Below, one piece after another: positions 1 through 11,023 of a DNA stretch of 43,962 bases (position 1 is its first letter; each line of letters opens with the position of its first letter). The notes below the pieces were generated by a model. The model was not told where the DNA came from and searched no databases. It worked only from the letters and a program-made list of their open reading frames with translations. Where the stretch lies: positions 1 to 43,962 of the forward strand of contig MU616769.1 of NCBI GenBank assembly GCA_025201705.1. Direction: 5' to 3'. The position numbers were made by a program, and so were the translations under genes. Source of the stretch: Dissophora ornata (Eukaryota > Mortierellomycota > Mortierellomycetes > Mortierellales > Mortierellaceae).

Positions 1-1180
1 AAGGGGATAGAAGAGGATGGTAAGAATGGGGGGGGGCGGTGGTTGATGGTGCTGGCGAGAGGCGGACCAGTGAGCGGGCGCGCTTCTATTGCTGTTATCG
101 TTTTATCGTTTTTGATCAGTGTTGTCAGTCTTTTTCTTTTTTCGTGTGCCTCTGCTCCTCAGCCACAGGAGCGCATCGCAGCATGCAGACACACATTCCG
201 TGTGTACGCGCGAGGGGACGCGTCTGCCGCACACCCTGGCTCTCAATCACGCACACACAGGCACACACACACAAATATATATACGTGTATTGCACTGTGC
301 ATGCCTCCTCTTTGCACTGTGCTCGATCTAGCCCTCTGCTTGTACCGATGTGCACAGGACTCTACATGCTGCTCATGTATGGTCTGTATGGTCTGTAGGG
401 TCCGCCTCTCGGATCTCGAGGGCACAACGCAGCGAGAGCAATCGAGCACAAGACTAGACTGTCGTAGGAACATGGCCCTTATCGCCCTGCACCTGTGTTC
501 GAACGTGTCTCTCTGCTCTGTGCTGCTCTGCTCTGCAGAGCCTGCAAAGCTACACAACGCTCACCCAGGTCACATCGCACAACTGCCATTGCCTACGTCT
601 CCGTTGGCTTTTCATTTGCCAATCGAACGCTTTAACCCTATTCCACGCCTCCGGAGTGGTCTATTCTCGGCTCTCCCTTGATCCACTCATCTGCTCTGTC
701 TCTTGTCCCCCACACCGTTCCTCTCATCATCTCCGCCCTCTTCCCCTTCGTCTCGTCGTTTGTCCCTCTGTCCCTCTTCCCTTCATTGCGCCGCTCCTAA
801 TTATTATATAAATATATCCATTTGCCGCTTCGCACTGCTTTGTTTATCTCCTGTCTGTTTATTTGGTCCGTTGCTCTTTCTTCTCTTGCAGCCAAAGGGT
901 TCAATCTTGTTCAATCTTGCATCATCTCGCCTTCCATCCCCTCTCTCCCCCTGCACCGTCATCAGCTTCTCTCCCATTGTTGCCTGCAAGATTACTCATC
1001 TGCTCACCGTCTTGCCCCTTTGCAGCCATCCAAGACCAAAAAAAACCCCCCCCCACACACACATACAAAACGCTCTGTCTCGCTTCACTCTGTGCCTGAC
1101 AAAACAACATTTACATCAAGGGGAGGCATTGGCGCGCAGAACATCCTCAACATAGCATCCGCATTTACACCTGCTGCGTA
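1..1180. other. Upstream region of the RasGEF gene, no gene seen
   Basis: No convincing coding sequence. The stretch holds a CA-rich microsatellite near 245-275, long pyrimidine-rich runs between about 690 and 1020, and a C tract near 1046. Pyrimidine-rich DNA of this kind precedes many start codons in this window, so the second half probably serves as core promoter and 5' leader of the gene starting at 1181. The frames open here show no domain and carry the compositional signature of the repeats. Confidence 0.6.
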
Positions 1181-4100
1181 ATGGCTTCCGAGGCCATCGA
1201 TGCCGCGGTCCTGGTGAGGGCCATGTACGACTACGAGACGGAAGATGCCACGAACCTAAGGTTCAAAAAGGATGATGTGATCCAGGTCCTTGCCCAGCTG
1301 GAATCAGGTTGGTGGGCTGGCTACTGCGATGGTCGCCAGGGCTGGTTCCCGTCCAACTATGTCCAGGTCCTTGGCGAGGACGAGCTCGACAGCCAGTACG
1401 AGGACGGAGACCCAGAAGGCGACGACCTCGATGTAAGTAGATGGACATCCCTCTAGCACCCTTCCACTGCCCTTGCTGCTCCCCTTGCTGCTCCTCCTGC
1501 TCTCCCCTCCTCCCTCAATTCGTTCAAATCGTGGCTGTTTACTTTATCTGCCCAAGGCAAAGAAAGGAGCTCTTTGTTGTGACATCTGTTGGTACCACGG
1601 CCGAAAGAAAGATAGGAAAAACAAAAGTGAGCGACAACATAGTAGAGCGACTCACGGCACAGCGTGTCTTTTCCTTCCCCAACGACCCACCCAACACCAA
1701 CCAACCACGAACCAGCAAACCATCCATCCATAGTTTAATGTAGGACGGGAGGAGAGCGAACATGTCGACGTTTATTTATGTACAGTACCTCTTTTTCAAC
1801 CTCGAGTTTTTTCTCCGCCAAATGCGCGATGTATCTGGGAGAGTGCGTGCATGTGCCTTTTATGTGCCTGTGTGTATATGTGGATATGTCGATGGATGTG
1901 CGAGAGCATTGTCGAAAGACGGGTCGGGAGCATGAGCATACAAGGAAGGACCATCCTTCGACGCACACACACTCAGGCTGGCACACCCAAAGCGGTGGAG
2001 AAAACGCGAGAGAGAACAGACATCCTCCTCTGAATCATCGGACAGCTCTCCAAACACACGAGTCTGTGTGCTCATGGGCAATTGACCCCATCTGGCTAGT
2101 CCGCTCTCGCCCCTGCGATTCATGAGAGAGCACCCTTTACCATTTGCGGACATGGAATTTACGAATGTTGACTCTTTTTTGGGGACTTTGCTATTCTGCT
2201 ACTTCCTTTGTGAACCATGGATAGAGCGCAGACGATCTCTGGCTACCACAGACAACACCCGATGGTCAAGTGTTTTATTACAACCAACGCACACAAGAGT
2301 CCAGCTGGACCATACCTGAGCCAGAGGATCGTGCCAGCACCATGAGCATGGGCACCACTGACACTGCTAGCCAGGATGTCGTAGGCAAGTCCTTCACTGT
2401 CTCTTCTCCGTCGGATATCGGTGCTACCCACAGACACTTACCATGATCCGTATTAATGAAATGTCTTTTAGGCCAAACAGGGTGGTCGGCTCGCGAGTCG
2501 ACCTCAAATGGCAATGGCTGGTACAACTCTGAGGCAGAGGACGATGATCAAGACCAGGATCAAGACCAGGACCAGACCTTGGAGGGTCAGGCGCAGGAGG
2601 GCGACTCGCAGCTGTCCCGTGCATCGAGCTTGCGCTCGTCTGCCAACAAGGTAATGCCCATGCCATATCTGCGATCTCGCCTGGACAGCAACACCGCTGA
2701 TGATGATGCTACTGCTCTATCGTCTTCCGAAAGGATGGATCAGGGGCTGCCGCGTTGTTTTCATTCAACTCTATTGGTCTTAGTCCGTCAGCGCACTCTG
2801 AACCAACCAATCAGCTCGCGCAAACCTTTTTCCTCACAATGACCTATGATTTATGGTTGATTCTAGGCCTCTGGAGACACCGCCAGCACTGCTGGGTCTT
2901 CAACAGACCCCGCCCAGACCATGGCCACCGTGCGCAAACCATCTGGGCTGGCCCCTGGAATGCCCCAAGAGTCCCTCGAGGGCCTGCCCTTGCTGCCGAC
3001 CCTGCCCAACCCCTTTGACCCTGAACCCACGTGGCAGTCTCTCTCTGAACACACAGCGGCTGCAGTCGACAATCTGCTCACTTCTGCTGAGAAGGGCTAC
3101 AAGCCATACTACCTCATCCAGTCCTCCATCATTGTCGAGGCCATCCGCGTCATGCTCTATGCCTCTGGTACTGTCGATAAGGATGCCGCCGTCATGCGTC
3201 AAAACCGTGGCCTTAAACAACAACATCGCCAGATTATGGCCGCTCTCTCAAAACTTGTGCTCTCGGCCAAAATGGCCTCGGGTGTCTGGCCAACTCCAGA
3301 TTCCGTCTCGAAACTGCAGGCTGATGCCAAGGAAGTCAAGATGGCGGCCCAAAACTACGTCTCCACAGCCATGGGAGCCAACATCGCCGTTCGTCAGGTC
3401 GATGCCCGACTCGTGACGGATGTCAAGAGCCCCCTGCGAGCCAAGGCCGCAGCCCGCTCCCTCGACAGAGCTCTCTCAAACGGGGGACTGAGAGGGGAGA
3501 ATGGCAATGTGGGTGAACGCAAGGTGTTTGGTTCTCAGATGAATACCCAGAGCGTTCTGAGCCAGCTCGACTATTACTCCAAGAGTGCAAACAAGGCCGT
3601 CAATGTCCTCGCGATGCAGATCGAAAAGGTGATTGACAACCCTCAGCCGGCTCCTCGTAACATTGGTCACAGTAGTATTTCAGCTGCAGCTCCCATCATG
3701 AATTCGGCCCAGTCAACTCAATTGGTGTCACAAGCTCGACAGACCATCTCGCATCTGGGATCTCTCTTGACCCTCGTCACCGACCTTTACACTGGCACGC
3801 AGCAGGATCAGCCTGGCGTTCCTGAAAAATACTTTGCGGATGTCAGGACAGCAAAGCAGGCACTGCATGGTAGTACAGCGTCATTGGTGATGGCCATCCA
3901 GTCAGCAACAGATCTTTTGGCCGTCGGCCAGACTCTAGATTTGGCGCTCAACACCGCCCTCGCTACTGACAAGGCTGCGCAGAGTCTGGTCCAGGCTGCA
4001 AAGACTTTGATCAGGGAGAGAGAAATTGTGGATACGACTGCCCCAGCAATGAGAGCAGTGCACGACGCGTACGGAAGGAGGCCTTCAGTTGCTCCAGGAA

Positions 4101-6063
4101 TGGATCGGACAACGGAGGAGATTATGTACAGCAATCACGACAACGACTCGGATATTGAGCCGGATTTAATGCCTCGATCGGTCCCTCAATTCCAGAATAC
4201 TCTGCCGCCGCCACAGCACCGCAACCGGTCCGATTCTCAGCCATCGACTTTCTCGGGCCACTCCAACAATTCAGGGCAACAGACGCCGGGTATGGATTAC
4301 CGTGTTAACCAAAGCGGGTTCCCGTTCCCATCGTCACCCTCAGAGTCAACCTTTTCAGGGGTTGCTAACAACAATAACCCGGGGCGCATTGGCCAGCGTG
4401 GTGAAAAACTCAAGAAACTCTTGGGTGATGATGTTCCTGGCCGTCCAACGGTTCAGGCTTGGTATCTGAACTATGATTACCAGCAGGGCGACCTTGTGCT
4501 TAATGCAGAGGGACAGGTGAAGGGAGGAACGTTGCCGGCGCTGATTGAGCGACTGACGTTGCACGATGGCCTGGACTCGAATTTTATTGCGACATTCTTG
4601 CTCACATACCGGTCGTTCACGACGACAAAGGATTTGTTCACGCAACTGTTTCATCGGTTCACGATTCAGCCACCCATGGCTCTGGATACAGATGAGTTGG
4701 AGATCTGGACGGAAAAGAAGCTGACGCCGATCCGACTGCGTGTATTCAATATTATCAAATCCTGGCTGGAGACTTACTTTCTGGAGGACGAGGTAGATGA
4801 TAGGGAGGCACTGGCGATGATCAAAGACTTTTCGGGATCGACAGCTATGAAGGACACAATGAGCTTTGCGGCGGTTCAACTCATCAGGCTAGTGGAGAAG
4901 CGGGAGGCCTCGGACGGATCCTTCCGAAAGATGGTCCTCAACCTAACGACACAGGCACCACAACCCATCACCCCACGCAATCTGAAGAAGATCAAGTTCT
5001 TGGAACTTGATCCGCTCGAGTTTGCACGCCAGTTGACGATCATGGAGGCACTTGTTTATAACAGGATCCGACCCGTGGAGTGTCTAGCCAAGGCTTGGAT
5101 GAGTGAAGATCAAGAGATAGCAATGAAGGCCGTCAACATCAAGAAGATGATCGAGACGAGTAACTTGTATGCCAACTGGATCAACGAGCTAGTCTTGAGT
5201 GAGAAGGAAATCAAGAAGCGTGTGCTTGTTATCCGCCATCTTGTCTTGATTGCTGAGGTATGCACCACCAACCGCCTTGACCTCTGCTACTCCGTAGGAT
5301 GATCTGTCGACGACGCTCTACGATTGATAATCCTAACGTCTTTTTTTGCCTTCCCTATCCCTTCTGTCTCTCCCTCCCTCTCTCTTCGATCTATAGAAAC
5401 TGCGGGCGCTGAACAACTTTAGTATGCTTTCAGCAACCATGGCCGCACTATCACAGTCTCCGATCCATCGTCTCAAGCGGACGTGGGAGCAAGTTCCCAC
5501 GCGTACGATGACATCGTTCATGGATCTCCAAACGCTGATGGGAGTGGCCAAGAACTGGGCCGAGTACAGGGAGGAGCTGCACTCTGTGAACCCGCCATGT
5601 GTGCCGTTCGTGGGCATTTACTTGACGGACTTGGTGATGATCCAGGACGGAAACGGTGACTTTTTGAAAAAGTCGAGCCATCTCGTCAACTTTTACAAGC
5701 GTGTCAAGACCGCAGAGGTCATTCGCGAGATCCAGCAGTTCCAGTCCGTGCCATACTGCCTGACTGCCGTGCCCGAGATCCAGGCCTTTATCCGGAGGGG
5801 CCTGGACTGCACGAAATCGGTCACAGATTTGTACGAAATGAGCTTGGTATTAGAGCCTCGGTAAGTTGCTAGAACGACATGCTGTCAGTCTTCATTACTG
5901 GGAGTATTACTCGCATTACTCGCTCTATTCAAGGACTGACCAGCTATTGGGTGGTATGCCTGCATCGGCTGCAATCTGTTATTTGAACGTTATTAGCGAC
6001 AGGATCGCGACGCCCAACACCGTCGAGCATATCAACCAGGTCTTCCACGCGACTGGATTGTAG
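1181..6063 (+). CDS. SH3-domain Ras guanine-nucleotide exchange factor (Cdc25/Sos type)
   Basis: Activates Ras-family GTPases by GDP release, at the membrane, typically upstream of adenylate cyclase or MAPK signalling in fungi. Proposed exons: 1181-1432, 2321-2384, 2472-2650, 2867-5257, 5397-5860 and 5934-6063, all in phase, giving 1159 aa. An SH3 domain fills residues ~10-66 (AMYDYE, GWWAGY, WFPSNYV). A D/Q/S-rich linker follows, then a long helical region. A RasGEF N-terminal domain lies at ~690-830 (LLTYRSFTTTKDLF) and the CDC25-homology catalytic domain at ~875-1150 (ELDPLEFARQLT, FVGIYLTDLVMIQDGN, ending in HINQVFHATGL). SH3 plus RasGEF is the architecture of yeast Cdc25. The start ATG sits in good context directly before the SH3 domain. 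The first intron is unusually long (888 nt) and intron 2 appears to be GC-AG. Exon 2 is the least certain, but phase requires it. Confidence 0.93.
2385..2471 (+). other. Probable GC-AG intron in the RasGEF gene
   Basis: Exon 1 ends in phase 0, while the exon starting at 2472 needs one base from upstream. An exon at 2321-2384 that starts in phase 0 after ACCTGAG and ends before TAG|GCAAGT supplies exactly this, producing a GGC codon across the junction. GCAAGT is the standard donor of GC-AG introns. The intron is 87 nt, has a TTAAT-type branch region and ends in TTTTAG. Reading through it meets TGA at 2443. Confidence 0.55.
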
Positions 6064-6447
6064 AGAGCGTTGTTGGAGGAATGTCGAGGAAATAATATAC
6101 ACATATACATATGTACTTTTTTTCAGTTTCTGATATTATCTTGCACAGTATGCTGTTTTGTGTTCTGTTTTATATGTACTTCTGCGCGCCCCTACATCTT
6201 CATCTACACCATTGGTCCCATCTGGTTTGCAAGCAAAGGGTGTGGAAAAAAACGAAAGAAAAGTCCTCTCGTGAGATCGTCAGCTGGTGCACTGACATCT
6301 AATTCCCATTCACACGCACAAATATACATTTTTCCTCGTGATACAAAACACCCTTTATCAAATTTACAGAACTGTGTTCCATAACAAACAAAAGCGTGCC
6401 TCTGTTCTGTGCCTGGAACGTTCTCAACCAACACACCATTTCCCCTT
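6064..6447. other. Convergent 3' region between RasGEF and CaM kinase
   Basis: Holds the 3' untranslated regions of two genes that end towards each other. It is AT-rich, with ATAATATACACATATACATATG just after the RasGEF stop. No gene or element is visible in it. Confidence 0.6.
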
Positions 6448-8594
6448 CTAGACCATTTCCACGTCTCCATGATCCAGCACGTGCGACACATCCTCTGGGT
6501 GAACCTCTCTCAGTTCGTCGTGATGCTTGCGAATCGAGTTTGCCGCCCTGACTGCGCCGACAGCGTTGCGGAATCTTGTGCGCGCCTGGATACGCGACAT
6601 CATTGACGGCAGGAGGTCGCGAGGTGAAACACTCTCCATGTCCTGGTCCTGTGACTGCTGCTGCTGCGGCGGCTGCTGAGTATCTTGGTCATGGATAGCA
6701 GACTGGGCGAGCCATGGATGCTGCAATGCCTCCGCAGCTGTCATTCTGCGCTCGGGATCAACTGTCAACAGTCCAGTAATGAACGACTTGGCTATGCAAG
6801 ATCGAGAGGGTTGAAAAAGGATGCGTCAGTCAATCAACTTTGGTCTTGCTGTTTTCAACACTGTTAGTCCCTCTGGAAGGTCAGCAACAGCACCGTACCT
6901 GTTTCAGAAACGCCCTGCCAGTAATCAATGGGCGTGAAATTGTACTCGGCATTCAGGATGGCTTGCATCTCATCCATGCTGTTTTGGCGATCAAACGGTG
7001 TGTAGCCACACAGCAAGAAGTAAGTGATCACGCCCAGCGCCCACATGTCCACAGGTTTGCCATGTCCAGCTCTTTTGAAGATTTCTGGCGCCTATGTTGT
7101 GAATGGGAAATAGACAAAGATCCCCTTTTTTGATGAGCTGCCACTCTCTCCTTCTTCAAGGACCAATCACACAATACGATATGTGTTAAGGGACAAGGGC
7201 GAGGTAGTGATGTTGTCGAATGAGGTGGCCCATTCAAGCCAGGCTTACCATGTATCCTGGTGTTCCGCAGGTCGTGGTCAACAGATGAAACTTTTCCTGG
7301 TCGATGATCCTCGACAGTCCAAAGTCAGCAATGAGCAACTCGCTGTCCTCGGCAGCTGTTTTGAACAGCAGGTTTTCGGGCTGTGGCACCGACCACATAT
7401 CAAAGTCGGTCGAGATCCATTCAAGAAGAACACAGAAGATTAAAAAAAAAGAACCCCCAGAAAACAATAGAGTTAGATGAGCGATCGAGCTAGCCCATGG
7501 GAAGGGTGGGAGAAAAGCAAAGCCCAATGCAGCCCGATAGATCTCCGAGGAGATTTTGTCCGTTGAATCTTTCAGGGCTATGGCTCGGCAAACACATTAC
7601 TGACCTTTAAGTCTGGTGGCCGTGCATTTCCGTTGATTCATCATGCAAAAGTAGGGGGGGGGGAATCATATGTTAGTCCATGTTACCGTCAATCTGTGAC
7701 AGATTTCGGTAAGGGGAATTGCGTATACCTCGGTGGACGATGCCTTGCTCGTGCAGATAGGCAACAGCGCTGCAGATGGTCCGCACCAGATGGGCGGCAT
7801 CGTATTCGTAGTAGTTGCCCTTCTTGCAGATTCTGTCGAACAACTCTCCACCCTCAGCCAACTCTGTCACCAAATACACTTTTGTGTTGTTGTTTTTTTG
7901 TTCATGCAAAACCAAAGAAAGGCAGCGGAGATAAGGGGGTTAGACGTCTGCATACGAGTCCAGTTTACCGGTTTGCAAGGCAAAGAAAGATAGCAGGTGC
8001 CGAGGGGGATTTGCGACTCTTACAATTGTTGAGGGTCTCGAAGTAGTCGACCAGCGTCAGGATATTGGCATGGCCAATGGAGATTCGACGAAGGACGGAA
8101 ATCTCATTTCGGATCATGTGTTCCTTGCCCTCCATCAGCTTCTTGTTAATCACCTTGACTGCATACCTCTTTCCAGTTTCGATCTACCCAATTGGTAATT
8201 CGCATCCACATTCATATTCACACCGCGCAGAAGAAATAAAAAAAAGGAAAAGGACAGGTCAGCTTCCTACAGGTCCATGACTGTGTTCCTGGCAATCCGT
8301 TGTTTGCCCAGTCAGGCACACACAGACGCACTTACCTGAACGGCCTCTGTACGATCCCCAGGACAATAACGAGTGCGTGTCAGTCAAAAAGGACGTCGAA
8401 AGCATAGAAAGAGTCAGGACGTACGTCGGTGGTGTAGCTTCATTGTAGAAACGGCAACCTGTGGGATAGTGAGGATTGAGCAATTGCCTGGTGTTACCTT
8501 TGACGACGGCATATGTGCCCTGGCCCAGTGTCCGGCCTGTCCTGTACCTGCAGGGCACGATCGCGGGTGTGGCAGGGGTAGAGGCAGCAGACAT
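6448..8594 (-). CDS. Calcium/calmodulin-dependent protein kinase (CaMKI/Cmk type)
   Basis: Ser/Thr kinase of the CaMK group, expected to be autoinhibited and released by Ca2+/calmodulin. Exons, 5' to 3' on the minus strand: 8594-8498, 8346-8336, 8183-8024, 7878-7729, 7612-7605, 7380-7249, 7091-6899 and 6791-6448. All are in phase and give 364 aa, usual for the family. Visible motifs are the glycine loop GQGTYAVV, catalytic lysine AVKVINKK, LYLVTELAEGGELFDRI, HRDLKPEN, DFGLS, activation loop LLTTTCGTPGYMAPE (Thr suited to a CaMK kinase) and DMWALGVITY. The C-terminal tail FRNAVGAVRAANSIRK is a basic amphipathic stretch expected to bind calmodulin. Exons 2 and 5 are microexons of 11 and 8 nt; without them the conserved EAVQ and DLK segments are missing. 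A Q-rich insert follows the kinase domain. Divergent with the Rxt2-like gene. Confidence 0.95.
7605..7612 (-). other. 8-nt microexon encoding DLK of the catalytic loop
   Basis: On the minus strand ACTTAAAG lies between CCACCAG and GTCAGTAA. With the G that ends the previous exon it encodes D-L-K, completing VHR|DLK|PENLLFK. It therefore carries the catalytic aspartate of the kinase. The flanking introns are 116 nt (with an ACTAAC branch site) and 224 nt. Confidence 0.88.
8336..8346 (-). other. 11-nt microexon of the CaM kinase
   Basis: On the minus strand AGGCCGTTCAG is flanked by an ACAG acceptor and a GTAAGTG donor. Taking one G from exon 1 it reads E-A-V-Q, joining VVK to IETGKRYAVK. CaMKI proteins have an equivalent KEAxxxxTG segment here, so the phase and protein match are both exact. 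Confidence 0.85.
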
Positions 8595-9425
8595 GCTCGG
8601 TAACTCGCGGAGGAAGACGGGGAGGGTTTGTGAGAGATGGACGCGGAGGGGGGGAACGGGAGTGAGTGAGTGGGAGCGAGTTGGGGTGAGCGAGCGGGGT
8701 GAAGGAAAGAAAAAGAAGAAAAAGGTACTCCCGAGACAGAGTGGTCGGTATTGTACTTGCGGTAGCTTGTGCTCGCGGCAAATTGAGTTGCGGAAATGGA
8801 GTCACAGAGGGAAGAAGCGGTTCATGCCTCGAGCTCTGTCTGGTAGTGCAAAAGCGCAAAGCCATGTCCGGGCGCCGCGCCACGACGCGTCGGAGTTAGC
8901 CCCCTCGCGAGTCCTCGGCGCCCCTCCGTCGCTCGAAGAGATCAAGTCCGATGGACTTGCGCGCGCGCTGCCGCACCGAGACCTGCCGTCGCTTCAGAAG
9001 GCAGCCTAGTAGATGAACTTAATCAGACGAGGAACGTGCCCGTTTGTGCCATGGCAACATGGCACCAAGGCATATCGTTATCTATCGCGCCAATGCAGCA
9101 GCATGTCCACGCCCGACACGCGCAGAGCGAGGGATTGCGGTTTGGAATTAAGCGGGCGTATGGCGTGCACCTGAATATCCTTCGGAACCGTGACCTCCTT
9201 TAACGCCCCCCGGAGATTCTTCTGTTCACCCTGTCGCCATTCCAATACATTTCACGAACACACTCGCTCCCGTGGGTCCACATTCCTCTCCCCCTTCTCT
9301 CCCCGCTTAGTCTGCTCCTCTTTTCCTGCCTGTCTTCCTGCTCGGTACAGTCGCCTCACCCTCTGCCCTCTCCTCCTCTTTCAATCACATCCTCACCGCA
9401 CAATCTGCAACCCTCTGCAGATTCG
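8595..9425. promoter_or_regulatory. Divergent intergenic region, CaM kinase and Rxt2-like gene
   Basis: About 830 bp separate the two start codons, so the two genes probably share a bidirectional promoter region. The kinase side is purine-rich on the plus strand (a G/A-rich leader at 8600-8730), with a GC-rich segment at about 8860-9000. The Rxt2 side is CT-rich just before its start. No canonical TATA box was noticed. Confidence 0.5.
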
Positions 9426-10787
9426 ATGCTAGACCACTCCATCACCATGGATGCAGAGCACCTTATGGCCCTGAAGCACAGCAAGAGGTGTGTAGTCCTC
9501 TTGTCAGTTCGTCTGGCCTGCGTCCTTACTCTCTTTGACCCTTTCTCTCGTTTTCCTCACCCACCTGCATCTCCGTGCACTGCGTCGCTCTCACAGCGCG
9601 CAATGCCAAATGCGCCACGAAACTCAACCTCCGTCTGAACCCGTTCTCTTTTTTCATTGTAGCAGCACCTTTACTATGGCGCCCATGCCAGAAACATCCG
9701 TGCTAATCCCCACAACCAGTACGTCCCACTGAGAGCAACCCAGAACGAAAGCACTGAAAAACGATTGAAGCAAGAAAAAAAGAGTCCTCATACTTAGCCT
9801 CTTCCTGCCCCACATCCTAGAAGCGAGAAAAATCAAGGAAGACTCCTCAGACGAAGAAGAGGTCGGATTCGTGCCACACAACCGCGGCAACAAACTCAAG
9901 CGCAAGGCTAATGGCATCACAGGGGGCTGTCGTCTCTATATTCCTGAAATCGGAGGCAGCGGCAGCCCGCAAGACCCCCACGATACCAACGAAGACGAGA
10001 TTCGCTCCAACTTTCGACGTTCAGTTGTAGCCTCCAGCGGATCAGTATCAACCTCGACATCACTCTCAGGGGGTCCCTCAAAATTGGCAACTGCAATCAG
10101 CAAGCGGGAAGTGATACAAATCCGGCCCGTGGTACATGGCTCTGGCGACGATGGCGTTGAGGAGCTCTCAGACGACGAAAACCCCTATGCCGGCATCAAG
10201 ATCAACGAGATCTTGTCACCACTCGAGACGTCGACCGAGATCCTGCAGCGACCCCAGTTGAGAAAACTGTTCCACAGCCCACAACTGCAGATCATGGCTG
10301 TCCATGCGATGGCGATGATTGAGAGAGAAAAGTTGGTCAACAAAATGATGAGTCGCGTGGCCTTAATTCTACAGGGTGACGATCCATTGTATCCACAGCT
10401 GGGATATGGTATGGGCGAGGGTTGCTCGACGGCTATGATGGGGAAGCCAGATCAGGAAGAGTTTGTGAACGGAAACAAGGAATGGAAGAAGCATGGCGAG
10501 GATCAGGAGCAAGTACAAAAGACTCTGTCTTTACTCATGGTATGCTACCATTGCTTCTCGACGATCTGTGTTCTGCGATTGACGGGATATATGCTGACAA
10601 TTTCGGTTCCTTTTGCTCTATGTAGGAGAATATCAATTGCAGTAACCAGTACATTGACTTGTTAAACGAGAGCCGGGATTCCGTCAACCATGTATTGAAG
10701 CAAAGGAGACGGCTCTGGAAGAAACTCAAGGAGAAGCGCGAGGGACTGCGACATCGGATGCAGCCCAAGAACAGCAGATTGCACTAA
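9426..10787 (+). CDS. RXT2: Rxt2-like subunit of the Rpd3L histone deacetylase complex
   Basis: Nuclear scaffold-type subunit of the Rpd3L/Clr6-I histone deacetylase complex, acting in transcriptional repression. Exons 9426-9487, 9663-9718, 9821-10539 and 10626-10787 join in phase to 332 aa. The signature is an acidic stretch (EDSSDEEEVGF) followed by NRGNKLKRKA, then ILSPLETSTEILQRPQLRKL, a helix with AMIEREK, and LQGDD. These resemble the RXT2 N-terminal domain as I remember it from yeasts. The C-terminus is basic and helical (RRRLWKKLKEKREGLRHR). An in-frame ATG at 9447 has better context (CACCATGG) than the one at 9426, so the first seven residues may be untranslated. An AATAAA lies about 25 bp after the stop, at 10811. 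Confidence 0.8.
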
Positions 10788-10842
10788 GAACTTGTTAATC
10801 TTTGTTTTCAAATAAACCCCTGTAACATTATCAAACTGACCA

Positions 10843-10915
10843 AAAGAGTGAAAGAAGTGAAAGAAATAGAAAGATGTGAAAGATGTGAAAGAAGTAGAAA
10901 AGGTAAATGAAGTGT
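10843..10915 (+). repeat. Degenerate purine repeat (GTGAAAGAA units)
   Basis: A run of almost pure purines built from variants of GTGAAAGAA(G/A)TA lies between the convergent 3' ends of the Rxt2-like gene and the HQ-rich gene. A weaker GA-rich tract continues to about 11000. It is probably a microsatellite in untranslated sequence. Confidence 0.6.
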
Positions 10916-11023
10916 TTCTATATTCGAATAAATCCAGTGAAAGAGAGAAAGATGATGTCGAAAAAGAAAAAGAACTAAGAAAAGAAGAAACGGAAGAGAA
11001 CAACGCGTCGAGTATCATCGCGT

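Noticed and set aside
43..681. 212-codon plus-strand frame at the window start
   Set aside because: Composition follows CA and CT simple repeats; no domain, and several overlapping frames are equally open.
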